From the NCBI GenBank assembly GCA_945862475.1, contig CAMAYW010000081.1, positions 1 through 8,512 of the forward strand: 8,512 nucleotides of DNA, given 5' to 3'. The DNA is from Bacteriovorax stolpii. Lineage in GTDB: Bacteria; Bdellovibrionota; Bacteriovoracia; Bacteriovoracales; Bacteriovoracaceae. The position numbers and the translations under genes were made by a program. Positions 1 through 7,214 of this stretch are shown piece by piece (the first letter of the stretch is position 1; every line of letters starts with the position of its first letter). Under the pieces are notes generated by a model, which was given only the letters and a program-made list of their open reading frames with translations, ran no database searches and had not been told where the DNA came from.

Positions 1-732
1 AACATCCATCATGAACCAATCTGGCTTGTTTGGTGACTTAAGAAGTGATTCAACAACTTTAAGACGCTTAATGATTTTAGCCTTAGCAAGATCTGTTGTC
101 GCATCTCTTAGTCCACGACGAAGCTCTTTGTTAAGGATGTCGATATCTACTTTTCCAAGTAAATCTTTTACAACCTCTCCACCCATACCAGCTTTAAAAT
201 CAACATTAGCTGATTTTAATTCATGGAATTTTTGTTCAGAAAGGATTGATCCAGCAGCAACACCGCCTTCAACATCCCCATTAGCTGAATGAGTTACAAT
301 ATAAGCTTCGTTATAGAGAATTCTTTCAAGATCTTTTAAAGAAAGATCAAGAAGAGCACCAATACGTGAAGGAAGTGAACGGAGGAACCAAATGTGAGCA
401 ACTGGTGAAGCTAGCTCAATATGTCCACAACGCTCACGACGTACTTTAGAAAGTGTAACTTCAACGCCACACTTTTCGCACACAACACCTCTGTGTTTCA
501 TACGCTTATACTTACCGCAGATACATTCATAATCTTTGATAGGTCCAAAAATTTTCGCACAGAAAAGACCATCTCTTTCTGGCTTGAATGTACGGTAGTT
601 AATAGTTTCTGGCTTTTTTACTTCACCAAAAGACCATTCACGGATCGTATCAGGAGAGGCCATCCTAATGGAGATGGCCTGAACTGAGATAGGATCTTTA
701 GGTTTATCGAAAAAATTTAATAAATCTTTCAT
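1..732 (-). CDS. rpoC: RNA polymerase subunit beta' (N-terminal 244 residues, cut by the window edge)
   Basis: This is the start of the largest catalytic subunit of RNA polymerase, which with beta forms the active-site cleft. Only 244 residues are visible, where full-length proteins have about 1,400; the reading frame is open at the window edge, so this is an artefact of the window and not a truncation. The N-terminal zinc-binding element is complete: C70, C72, C85 and C88 lie in ECICGKYKRMKHRGVVCEKC, at the same residue numbers as in the E. coli protein. The stretch from RCGHIELASPVAHIWF (residues 101-116) to LLKSPNKPDWFMMDV at the edge is typical of the clamp region. The start ATG (732-730) follows an AGGAG Shine-Dalgarno at 746-742, nine bases upstream. 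It lies 24 bases after the rpoB stop with no terminator between, so the two subunits are co-transcribed. Confidence 0.98.
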   Translation of the reverse strand, partial: MKDLLNFFDKPKDPISVQAISIRMASPDTIREWSFGEVKKPETINYRTFKPERDGLFCAKIFGPIKDYECICGKYKRMKHRGVVCEKCGVEVTLSKVRRERCGHIELASPVAHIWFLRSLPSRIGALLDLSLKDLERILYNEAYIVTHSANGDVEGGVAAGSILSEQKFHELKSANVDFKAGMGGEVVKDLLGKVDIDILNKELRRGLRDATTDLAKAKIIKRLKVVESLLKSPNKPDWFMMDV

Positions 733-756
733 TGAGCAAAGCTCCTGTTCTAAAAA

Positions 757-3700
757 TTAAAGTAATGGCTCTACAGTTGGTTCTTCTAGCTTCACATCAA
801 GCGCTAGTGCTTGAAGCTCGCGAATAAGAACGTTGAACGACTCTGGTAGGCCTGGTTCAAGAACCTGCTCACCTTTAACAATAGACTCATACATGCGAGT
901 TCTACCTACAACGTCATCCGACTTCACAGTTAGGAATTCTTGTAGAGTATAAGCTGCACCATATGCTTCAAGTGCCCAAACTTCCATTTCTCCTAGTCGC
1001 TGACCACCGAACTGAGCTTTACCACCTAATGGCTGCTGAGTTACGAGTGAATATGGACCAGTAGAACGAGCGTGGATCTTCTCATCAACAAGGTGGTGAA
1101 GTTTCAACATATACATTGAACCAACAGTCACTTCCTCAGAGAAGGCTTCACCTGTAATACCGTCGAAAAGAGTTGTTTTCCCTGAACGATCAAGTTCAGC
1201 GAGATCAAACATTTCTTCGATATCTTTTTCAGTTGCACCATCGAAAGTCGGAGAAGCAAATCGTACACCTGTCTGAAGTTTTTCAGCGAGGTCACGAACT
1301 TGTACATCCGATGCTTTCTTAAGCCATGCATCTGTTTCAGGAGATTTATAGATCTTAGAAATAAGATCTTTAATTCGGTTAAGCTCCATTTGCTCTTCCA
1401 TCATGTAGCGAATCTTGTCTCCAAGACCACGACCTGCCCAACCAAGGTGAAGCTCAAAAAGCTGACCGATATTCATACGCGATGGAACCCCTAGTGGATT
1501 CAACACGATTTCTACCGGTGTACCATCGGCCATGTATGGCATATCTTCAACAGGAAGAACGCGCGAGATAACACCTTTGTTACCGTGACGGCCCGCCATT
1601 TTATCACCTGGCTGAAGCTTACGTTTAATAGCGATGTAAACCACAACTTTCTTGATAACTCCTGGAGGAAGCTCATCACCTTTATGAAGTTTCGCAATCT
1701 CTTCATTCGCTTTCGCACGTACACGATTAATACGGTTACGGATGTCAGCGAAGTATTCAGAAAGTTTTTCTTCAAGATCAGCTTTAAGTGGAAGATATCC
1801 AATAAGCTCAAAAGGAATTGAGTAGAGAACTTCTTCAGTGATTTTTGATCCCTTCTTTAATAGTTCTGTAGAACCATCTTCAGAAACGAGTTTATCTTCG
1901 GTTGAAGCTCCACCAAGCATTTCAGCAATTTTCTTAATTGAAGAACGCTGAATAGCTTTAATTTCAATATTTTCATCTCTACGAATAAGAGCTGTTTCTT
2001 TTTCAATGATCCCTTTTGAACGCTGATCTAGTTCAACACCTTCACGTGTAAACACGTGAGCATCGATAACAGTTCCACGAACAGAAGAAGGAACACGAAG
2101 TGAAGTATCCTTAACGTCTCCAGCTTTATCGCCGAAGATAGCTTTAAGAAGTTTTTCCTCTGGAGAAAGCTGAGTTTCACCTTTTGGAGTGATTTTACCA
2201 ACAAGGATATCCCCTGGTTTTACAATCGCACCAACACGAATAATACCTGCTTCATCAAGATCTTTAAGAGCTTCTTCTGAAACGTTTGGAATATCGCGAG
2301 TGATTTCTTCTTTACCTAGTTTTGTATCACGAGCTTCCACTTCATAGTTTTCGATGTGGATCGTTGTGAATACGTCTTGAGCAAGAATCTTCTCATTTAT
2401 AAGAATTGAATCTTCGTAGTTATAACCACCCCAAGGCATGAATGCGACAAGGATATTTTGTCCGAGTGCAAGATCCCCTAGATGAGTTGCTGGACCGTCA
2501 GCGATAACGTCTCCGGCGTGAACTCGATCACCTTCTTTAACTAGTGCTTTCTGGTTAATAGAGGTGTTTTGGTTAGAGCGCTGATACTTAACAAGTTTGT
2601 AAACATCAACACCTGACTCGTCTTCTTTAAAGTTATCACGTTGGATAACAATACGATTTGAATCAACAAAGATTACGCGTCCATCATGTTCAGCGAAAAG
2701 AATCGCACCAGAGTCACGAGCTACAGTAGATTCAACACCTGTTCCAACAAGTGGAGCATCTGTTTTCACTACAGGCACGGCCTGTCTCATCATGTTTGAA
2801 CCCATCAAAGCTCTGTTAGCATCATCGTGCTCGAGGAAAGGAATCAAAGATGTAGCGATAGAAATCATCTGAGATGGAGAAACGTCCATCAAATCAACTT
2901 CAGTGGCGTCAACGAGTGCAAGTTCACCCTGCTTACGAGCAGCGATCATGTTGCCTGAAACTTTACCATCTTTAATGAAGTGATTATCAGCTTGAGCGAT
3001 AATTTTTCCTTCTTCTTCGAAAGAAGAGAAGTACTTGATTTTCTTCTCAATAGATCTATCTTCGTTAACAACACGGTATGGAGATTCAATGAACCCATAC
3101 TCAGAAACTTTTGCATAAGTTGCAAGTGAAGTTATAAGACCGATATTTGGTCCTTCCGGAGTTTCAATTGGACACATACGACCGTAGTGAGTGGCGTGAA
3201 CGTCACGAACTTCGAATCCTGCGCGTTCACGAGTTAGACCACCTGGGCCTAAAGCTGATAAACGACGCTTATGTGTAACTTCAGAAAGTGGATTTGTTTG
3301 ATCCATGAACTGAGACAATTGAGATGAACCGAAGAATTCTTTGATAGCTGCTGCAACTGGCTTTTGGTTAACGAGATCATGCGGCATCATCGTGTCGAGT
3401 TCTTGAATCGACATTCTTTCTTTTACCGCTCTCTCCATTCTTACTAGACCAACACGGAATTGGTTTTCAAGAAGTTCTCCAACAGCACGAACACGGCGGT
3501 TACCAAGGTGATCGATATCATCAACTTGTCCCTTACCATTGTTAAGATCTACGAGATACTTCACTGTTGTAAGAATGTCTTCTTTAGTAAGAACTGTGTT
3601 CTCAACAGGAATTTCAAGACCAAATTTATAATTGATCTTCATACGACCAACTTTAGAAAGGTCATATTTAGTTGCTGTGAAGAAAAGACCGCCAAACAAT

Positions 3701-4878
3701 GTTTCAGCAGCTTCAATTGTTGGAGGCTCACCTGGACGAAGTCTTTCAAAAATTTTGATAAGAGCTTCTTCAGTTGAATGAGTTTTATCGAGATAAAGTG
3801 TATTTCTGATTTGGTCAGAGTAATTGACGTTATCGATATAAATACAAGGAACTGATTTAATTCCAGCCTTGATGAGTTCAAAAATCTTAGCTTCTGTTAG
3901 TGCTTCATTTGCAGATGCAATAACTTCACCAGTTGATTTGTCATAAACATCATCGGCAATTACTTTACCAACAACTTCCTCTAGTTTTAGAGGTAGTGAT
4001 TTAAGACCAGATTCCTGAAGTTTTTTTACTGCTGGTTTTGTGATCTTTTTACCTTTCTTAATGATCGCTTCACCAGTTTTTGGGTGAAGAATATCATCGT
4101 CGATACGAGCACCTGTAAGTAGCTCATAATCTAATTCACGAGAATAACCTTTCTCAGAAAGATTGATTTTTTCTAGTGGATAAAAAGCTTTAAGGAGGTC
4201 AGAAACTGAGTACCCCATTGCTTTAAGAATAACTGTTGCGTGGAATTTACGTTTACGGTCGATACGAGCGTAAAGAATATTCTTATGGTCAAATTCAAAA
4301 TCTAACCAAGAACCACGGTGAGGGATGATACGAGCTGAATAAAGAAGCTTACCAGATGAGTGCTTTTTACCAGAATCGTGCTCAAAAATAATCCCTGGAG
4401 AACGGTGTAACTGAGATACGATCACTCGTTCAGTTCCGTTAAATATAAATGACCCAGTTGGGGCCATAAGAGGAATATTACCGAGGTAAACTTCCTGTTC
4501 TTTAATTGATGAAATAGTACGTTGACCATCTTCACGCTCAACAGTTGTGTCGAAGAAGATCAAACGAACAGTCACCTTCAATGGTGATTCATATGAAAGA
4601 CCGCGAGAGCGGCATTCACTACATGAATATTTAGGTTCTTCTAGTGTGTAACTAACGAACTCTAAAGATACAGTCTTGTTGAAGTCGAAAATTGGGAAAA
4701 TTGATTTGAAGACAGCCTGAAGGCCCTTGTCCTCACGTTTTGCAGGAGGGATATCTTTTTGCAAGAAATCCTCGTACGAGCTGATCTGCAGTTTCATCAA
4801 GCTCGGCGGAGACATCACATAGTCGTTTTTGCTGAAACTTCTACGCGTCCACTCGTTGGGTGCAAATACTTTTGTCAT
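757..4878 (-). CDS. rpoB: RNA polymerase subunit beta
   Basis: This is the second-largest catalytic subunit of RNA polymerase, 1,373 residues against 1,342 in E. coli. The rifampicin pocket is intact: FFGSSQLSQFMDQ leads into D526, H536 and S541, equivalent to E. coli D516, H526 and S531. The next block contains CPIETPEGPNIGLI. Active-site region GDKMAGRHGNKGVIS holds K1093 and K1101 (E. coli K1065 and K1073), and NYEDSIL supplies the conserved acidic pair. The C-terminal block GGKAQFGGQRLGEMEVWALE, which contacts beta', is present. Two lineage insertions resemble those of E. coli: an SI1-like part after about residue 230, with two related segments each containing TGE, and an SI2-like part before DELPPGVIKKVVVY. 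The N-terminus has C86 and C89 in CSEC. The ATG follows AGGAG by 7 bases. A probable attenuator precedes the gene and rpoC follows after 24 bases. Confidence 0.99.
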   Translation of the reverse strand: MTKVFAPNEWTRRSFSKNDYVMSPPSLMKLQISSYEDFLQKDIPPAKREDKGLQAVFKSIFPIFDFNKTVSLEFVSYTLEEPKYSCSECRSRGLSYESPLKVTVRLIFFDTTVEREDGQRTISSIKEQEVYLGNIPLMAPTGSFIFNGTERVIVSQLHRSPGIIFEHDSGKKHSSGKLLYSARIIPHRGSWLDFEFDHKNILYARIDRKRKFHATVILKAMGYSVSDLLKAFYPLEKINLSEKGYSRELDYELLTGARIDDDILHPKTGEAIIKKGKKITKPAVKKLQESGLKSLPLKLEEVVGKVIADDVYDKSTGEVIASANEALTEAKIFELIKAGIKSVPCIYIDNVNYSDQIRNTLYLDKTHSTEEALIKIFERLRPGEPPTIEAAETLFGGLFFTATKYDLSKVGRMKINYKFGLEIPVENTVLTKEDILTTVKYLVDLNNGKGQVDDIDHLGNRRVRAVGELLENQFRVGLVRMERAVKERMSIQELDTMMPHDLVNQKPVAAAIKEFFGSSQLSQFMDQTNPLSEVTHKRRLSALGPGGLTRERAGFEVRDVHATHYGRMCPIETPEGPNIGLITSLATYAKVSEYGFIESPYRVVNEDRSIEKKIKYFSSFEEEGKIIAQADNHFIKDGKVSGNMIAARKQGELALVDATEVDLMDVSPSQMISIATSLIPFLEHDDANRALMGSNMMRQAVPVVKTDAPLVGTGVESTVARDSGAILFAEHDGRVIFVDSNRIVIQRDNFKEDESGVDVYKLVKYQRSNQNTSINQKALVKEGDRVHAGDVIADGPATHLGDLALGQNILVAFMPWGGYNYEDSILINEKILAQDVFTTIHIENYEVEARDTKLGKEEITRDIPNVSEEALKDLDEAGIIRVGAIVKPGDILVGKITPKGETQLSPEEKLLKAIFGDKAGDVKDTSLRVPSSVRGTVIDAHVFTREGVELDQRSKGIIEKETALIRRDENIEIKAIQRSSIKKIAEMLGGASTEDKLVSEDGSTELLKKGSKITEEVLYSIPFELIGYLPLKADLEEKLSEYFADIRNRINRVRAKANEEIAKLHKGDELPPGVIKKVVVYIAIKRKLQPGDKMAGRHGNKGVISRVLPVEDMPYMADGTPVEIVLNPLGVPSRMNIGQLFELHLGWAGRGLGDKIRYMMEEQMELNRIKDLISKIYKSPETDAWLKKASDVQVRDLAEKLQTGVRFASPTFDGATEKDIEEMFDLAELDRSGKTTLFDGITGEAFSEEVTVGSMYMLKLHHLVDEKIHARSTGPYSLVTQQPLGGKAQFGGQRLGEMEVWALEAYGAAYTLQEFLTVKSDDVVGRTRMYESIVKGEQVLEPGLPESFNVLIRELQALALDVKLEEPTVEPLL

Positions 4879-4926
4879 CTAATGGCTCCTGAGTATGTAG
4901 GGCTCAACTAAAAAATCTGTTAAAAC

Positions 4927-4961
4927 GCAAAAATGGAAAGAGGTTTGTGGCCTCTTTCCAT
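4927..4961 (-). terminator. Hairpin with short U-tract between rplL and rpoB, probable transcription attenuator
   Basis: The minus strand has an 11-base-pair perfect stem: ATGGAAAGAGG (4961-4951), a 7-base loop CCACAAA, and CCTCTTTCCAT (4943-4933). It is followed by only four unpaired T (4932-4929), then GCG and another T-rich stretch. The stem is perfect but the U-tract is short and interrupted, which suggests incomplete termination. Position matters: rpoB must be reached through this site, and I see no clear promoter in the remaining bases before rpoB. E. coli is known to have a partial terminator and an RNase III site in the same rplL-rpoB gap. I infer the same role here, lowering RNA polymerase output relative to ribosomal protein output. 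An RNase III processing stem is an alternative reading. Confidence 0.75.
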
Positions 4962-4989
4962 GTCATCCCGAGGGACAAATAAAAAATAA

Positions 4990-5358
4990 TTACTTAACTT
5001 CGACTTTTGCACCAGCAGCTTCAAGCTTCTTCTTAAGCTCAGCAGCCTCATCCTTAGAAACACCTTCTTTAACAGTTTTAGGTGCGCCTTCAACAAGGTC
5101 TTTTGCTTCTTTAAGACCAAGACCAGTGATAGCACGAACTTCTTTAATAACGTTGATTGGTGAAGCACCTTTATCAGCAAGAACTACTGTGAATTCAGTT
5201 TTTTCTTCAGCAGCAGGACCAGCAGCAGCAGCACCAGCAACAGCAACTGGAGCAGCAGATACGCCGAATTTTGTTTCAAGTTCTTTAACTAGGTTAGCTA
5301 GGTCAAGAACTGACATTTTTGATACGTGCTCGATAAGTTGTTCATTTGTAATAGACAT
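4990..5358 (-). CDS. rplL: 50S ribosomal protein L7/L12
   Basis: This is the multicopy stalk protein of the large ribosomal subunit, which recruits and stimulates translational GTPases such as EF-Tu and EF-G. At 122 residues it is the usual length and has all three parts: an N-terminal dimerisation domain (about 1-34, MSITNEQLIEHVSKMSVLDL), a flexible Ala/Pro/Gly hinge (about 35-52), and the C-terminal factor-binding domain (about 54-122). The last contains INVIKEVR and the near-invariant GLGLKEAKDLVEGAPK. The ATG follows AGGAG by 6 bases, only 30 bases after rplJ, consistent with translation from the same message. Several L7/L12 copies are needed per L10, so its strong ribosome binding site fits. 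Confidence 0.99.
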   Translation of the reverse strand: MSITNEQLIEHVSKMSVLDLANLVKELETKFGVSAAPVAVAGAAAAGPAAEEKTEFTVVLADKGASPINVIKEVRAITGLGLKEAKDLVEGAPKTVKEGVSKDEAAELKKKLEAAGAKVEVK

Positions 5359-5388
5359 ACGATTCTCCTAAAATTTTTTAAGTTTAAA

Positions 5389-5889
5389 TTATGCGTTTTG
5401 TTGTTCTTTCTGCTCTTGAATAGCAAAAAGAACTCTAGCAAATGCTGATACTGGTGCATTGAATGTAGCAAGCAATGTTCCAAGCATCTGTGGACGAGAT
5501 GGCAATTTCGCAAGTGCCACAACGTCTGCTTTTGATAGTTTTTGAGTTCCAAGTTGACCACCACGAATAGTGACGATGTTCTCAAACTCACCCGAAGCGT
5601 CGTTTACGATTTTTGCAACAGCTGCTGCATCCTCATAAGCGAAAGCTACACAGCTTGATCCCTTCAAATCAGCAAGAAGACCTTCTGCAAATGTTCCTTT
5701 AGCCGCGCGAGCGAAAAGAGTGTTACGAGTAACGACCATATGGCCTTTAGCATCGCGAACATTCTTTCTGATTCTTACTGAATCAACTGAAGGGATACCT
5801 ACGAGGTTTGTTAAGAAGACAGCTTGTGACTTCTCAATTTTCTCTTTGATTGAAGAAACTACTGCGTCTTTTTCAGCACGTGTCATCAT
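5389..5889 (-). CDS. rplJ: 50S ribosomal protein L10
   Basis: L10 anchors the L7/L12 stalk to 23S rRNA, and in known systems the L10-L7/L12 complex also binds its own mRNA leader to limit synthesis. The protein has 166 residues, the usual size. The RNA-binding N-terminal domain shows the family pattern: SQAVFLTNLVGIPSVDSVRIRKNVR (residues 21-45, split here for reading) and VVTRNTL (52-58), then LKGSSCVAFAYED (75-87). The C-terminal helix from about 145 (APVSAFARVLFAIQEQ) is the L7/L12 docking helix. The gene begins with two ATG codons in tandem; the first lies 9 bases after GGAGG (5903-5899) and is preferred. The ATG inside GGAGGAATG is out of frame and too close to the Shine-Dalgarno. An L10-leader-like RNA occupies the 100 bases in front of the gene. 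Confidence 0.98.
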   Translation of the reverse strand: MMTRAEKDAVVSSIKEKIEKSQAVFLTNLVGIPSVDSVRIRKNVRDAKGHMVVTRNTLFARAAKGTFAEGLLADLKGSSCVAFAYEDAAAVAKIVNDASGEFENIVTIRGGQLGTQKLSKADVVALAKLPSRPQMLGTLLATFNAPVSAFARVLFAIQEQKEQQNA

Positions 5890-5918
5890 AGTTTCATTCC
5901 TCCGTTGTTATTATATGG

Positions 5919-5977
5919 AGGGGAGTTTCGGCGGGCTTTACACTTCATTGTGAAGAAACCTGCTGTCTTCAACCCCT
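5919..5977 (-). promoter_or_regulatory. L10-leader-like autoregulatory RNA structure upstream of rplJ
   Basis: The gap between rplA and rplJ folds on the minus strand into a nested structure. The outer stem pairs AGGGG (5977-5973) with CCCCT (5923-5919), and TT/AA (5972-5971 with 5927-5926) continues it across a two-base bulge. An internal loop containing GAAGACA follows. The inner stem pairs GCAGGT (5963-5958) with GCCCGC (5936-5931), with one A/C mismatch and one wobble. The apical hairpin CTTCA-CAA-TGAAG (5955-5943) is perfect. The GAAGACAGCAGG strand opposite GCCCGCCGAAA resembles, from memory, the ribosomal protein L10 leader family bound by L10-L7/L12. Location directly before rplJ is exactly where that leader is found. 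A covariance-model search was not possible. Confidence 0.7.
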
Positions 5978-5989
5978 ACAAAGTCCTAA

Positions 5990-6694
5990 TTAAAGCGATA
6001 CGTTTGAAGCATCGTTAGCATCAATCTTCACACCTGGGCCCATAGTTGTGCTAATCACAAGTGATTTAACATATGTCCCTTTTGAAGAAGCTGGCTTAGC
6101 ACGAAGAATCGCACCAGTTACAGCTTTGAAGTTTTCAGCAAGCTGAGCTTCTGTGAAAGATTTTTTTCCGATTGGAACGTGCACGATACCTGTTTTATCA
6201 GCACGGTATTCAACTTTACCTGCTTTTTGCTCACCAACAGCTTTAGCGATATCAGTTGTCACTGTACCAAGCTTAGGGTTTGGCATAAGTCCACGAGGTC
6301 CTAGAACTCTTGCGATTTTACCAATCTTACCCATCATGTCTGGAGTCGCAATAACGCGATCAAAATCCATCCATCCACCAGCGATTTTATTGATTAGGTC
6401 TTCCCCACCAACGAAATCAGCCCCAGCCTTTTCAGCTTCAGCAAGTTTTTCACCTGCAGTAATAACGATAACTGTAGTCTTCTTACCAGTTCCTGCAGGC
6501 ATAACAATCGCACCACGAACCATTTGGTCAGCGTGACGTGGGTCAATACCAAGACGGAAAGCAAGATCAACTGTTTCATCGAATTTTGCATAAGCAGCAG
6601 ATTTTGCAAGAGCAATAGCTTCTGCAACTGTATAGAGCTTAGTGGCTTCTACTTTTTTTGCTGCTTCTTTATATTTTGGCGATACTTTTTTCAT
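5990..6694 (-). CDS. rplA: 50S ribosomal protein L1
   Basis: L1 forms the mobile L1 stalk of the large subunit, which helps release deacylated tRNA from the E site; in several bacteria it also represses its own mRNA. At 234 residues it is full length. Family hallmarks are visible: TVDLAFRLGIDPRHADQMVRG (residues 41-61), PAGTGK (66-71), the signature IGKIARVLGPRGLMPNPK (124-141), KTGIVHVPIGK (167-177), and C-terminal STTMGPGVKID (215-225). The ATG (6694-6692) follows AAAGGA by 6 bases. The 45-base gap after rplK carries a structured element closely similar to that before rplK, described separately. Confidence 0.99.
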   Translation of the reverse strand: MKKVSPKYKEAAKKVEATKLYTVAEAIALAKSAAYAKFDETVDLAFRLGIDPRHADQMVRGAIVMPAGTGKKTTVIVITAGEKLAEAEKAGADFVGGEDLINKIAGGWMDFDRVIATPDMMGKIGKIARVLGPRGLMPNPKLGTVTTDIAKAVGEQKAGKVEYRADKTGIVHVPIGKKSFTEAQLAENFKAVTGAILRAKPASSKGTYVKSLVISTTMGPGVKIDANDASNVSL

Positions 6695-6706
6695 TTTTAA
6701 TCCTTT

Positions 6707-6736
6707 CGGTGCAAGCGACCTTTATGGGGTCTCCCG
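6707..6736 (-). promoter_or_regulatory. L1-target-like RNA element directly upstream of the rplA ribosome binding site
   Basis: On the minus strand, CGG (6736-6734) can pair with CCG (6709-6707), and GACC (6731-6728) with GGTC (6720-6717) around the loop CCATAAA. Between the stems are GA on the 5' side and the 7-base GCTTGCA on the 3' side. This asymmetric two-stem layout is shared with the rplK leader: the same CGG-GA-GAC and GTC-(7 bases)-CCG. It also recalls the L1 site of 23S rRNA, where a GGUGGGAG strand faces one ending in AAAUACCACC. The 3' stem strand touches the Shine-Dalgarno (AAAGGA, 6706-6701), so a bound protein could block rplA translation. The outer stem has only 3 base pairs, so structure is less certain than for the rplK copy. 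Confidence 0.5.
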
Positions 6737-6739
6737 TAA

Positions 6740-7168
6740 TTATTTATAGTCCAGTTTAAGGCCCATTGAACGAATAGATCCTTCAATTGTGCGCTTAGCA
6801 GCTTCAATATTCGCAGCTGTAAGATCAACTTCCTTAGCTTTTGCTACTTCCGTAACAACTTTCTCTGGAACTGATCCTGCAACTTCGTGACCTGGTTTCT
6901 TTGAACCAGACTGAAGCTTCAACTTATCTTTAAGAAGGTAAGTTGCTGGAGGAGTCTTAGTAACGAATGTGAATGTTCTGTCCGAGTAAACAGTAATGAT
7001 TGTCGGGAACATAACTCCCATGTCTTTCTGAGTACGAGCATTAAATGCCTTACAGAATTCCATGATGTTCACACCACGTTGACCAAGAGCTGGACCGATT
7101 GGTGGAGATGGGTTTGCTTTCCCACCTGGGATTTGTAACTTGATGAAGCCTGTGACTTTTTTAGCCAT
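6740..7168 (-). CDS. rplK: 50S ribosomal protein L11
   Basis: L11 binds the GTPase-associated region of 23S rRNA and is needed for the RelA-type stringent response in bacteria that have it; it is also the thiostrepton target together with the rRNA. The protein is 142 residues, the standard length. The N-terminal domain shows the proline-rich ANPSPPIGPALGQRGVNIME (residues 18-37) with P20, P22, P23 and P26, then FCKAFNARTQ. The C-terminal rRNA-binding domain begins near residue 72 and contains LKLQSGSKKPG (83-93) and RTIEGSIRSMGL (126-137). The ATG follows AGGAG by 6 bases. The first gene of the rplK-rplA pair is the usual target of L1 feedback in bacteria, and an L1-like site lies just upstream. 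Confidence 0.99.
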   Translation of the reverse strand: MAKKVTGFIKLQIPGGKANPSPPIGPALGQRGVNIMEFCKAFNARTQKDMGVMFPTIITVYSDRTFTFVTKTPPATYLLKDKLKLQSGSKKPGHEVAGSVPEKVVTEVAKAKEVDLTAANIEAAKRTIEGSIRSMGLKLDYK

Positions 7169-7180
7169 AAATTACTCCTG

Positions 7181-7207
7181 GCGGTACTAACGACTTACGT
7201 CTCCCGC
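7181..7207 (-). promoter_or_regulatory. L1-target-like RNA element directly upstream of the rplK ribosome binding site
   Basis: On the minus strand GCGG (7207-7204) pairs with CCGC (7184-7181). Inside it GAC (7201-7199) pairs with GTC (7194-7192), closed by GTAA, a GNRA-type tetraloop. The asymmetric internal loop has GA on the 5' side and GTTAGTA on the 3' side. The GGGAG strand opposite one ending in UA-CC resembles the L1-binding region of 23S rRNA. L1 repression of the L11-L1 message through a mimic of its rRNA site is established in E. coli. The element ends one base before AGGAG (7179-7175), so occupancy would mask rplK initiation. The resemblance is by eye, not by alignment. Confidence 0.6.
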
Positions 7208-7214
7208 TTTGTTA

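Noticed and set aside
3860..4150. Two related segments in RpoB (each with A-DD...TGE) that could be taken as an unusual internal duplication.
   Set aside because: The E. coli protein has the same pair of segments in its SI1 insertion, so this is an ordinary family feature.
4920..5180. A minus-strand frame of 86 codons overlapping rplL and the attenuator.
   Set aside because: It is a shifted frame of rplL, rich in Leu and Lys with no family resemblance, and it runs through the attenuator hairpin.
5202..5260. A run of GCA/GCT-like triplets resembling a microsatellite.
   Set aside because: It encodes the Ala-rich hinge of L7/L12, which is low-complexity in all bacteria. The repeat is imperfect and explained by the protein.
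5990..6060. A separate promoter for rplJ near the end of rplA, with TTTAAT as a possible -10.
   Set aside because: No -35-like hexamer lies 16-18 bases upstream. The nearest TTGATG is about 24 bases away.
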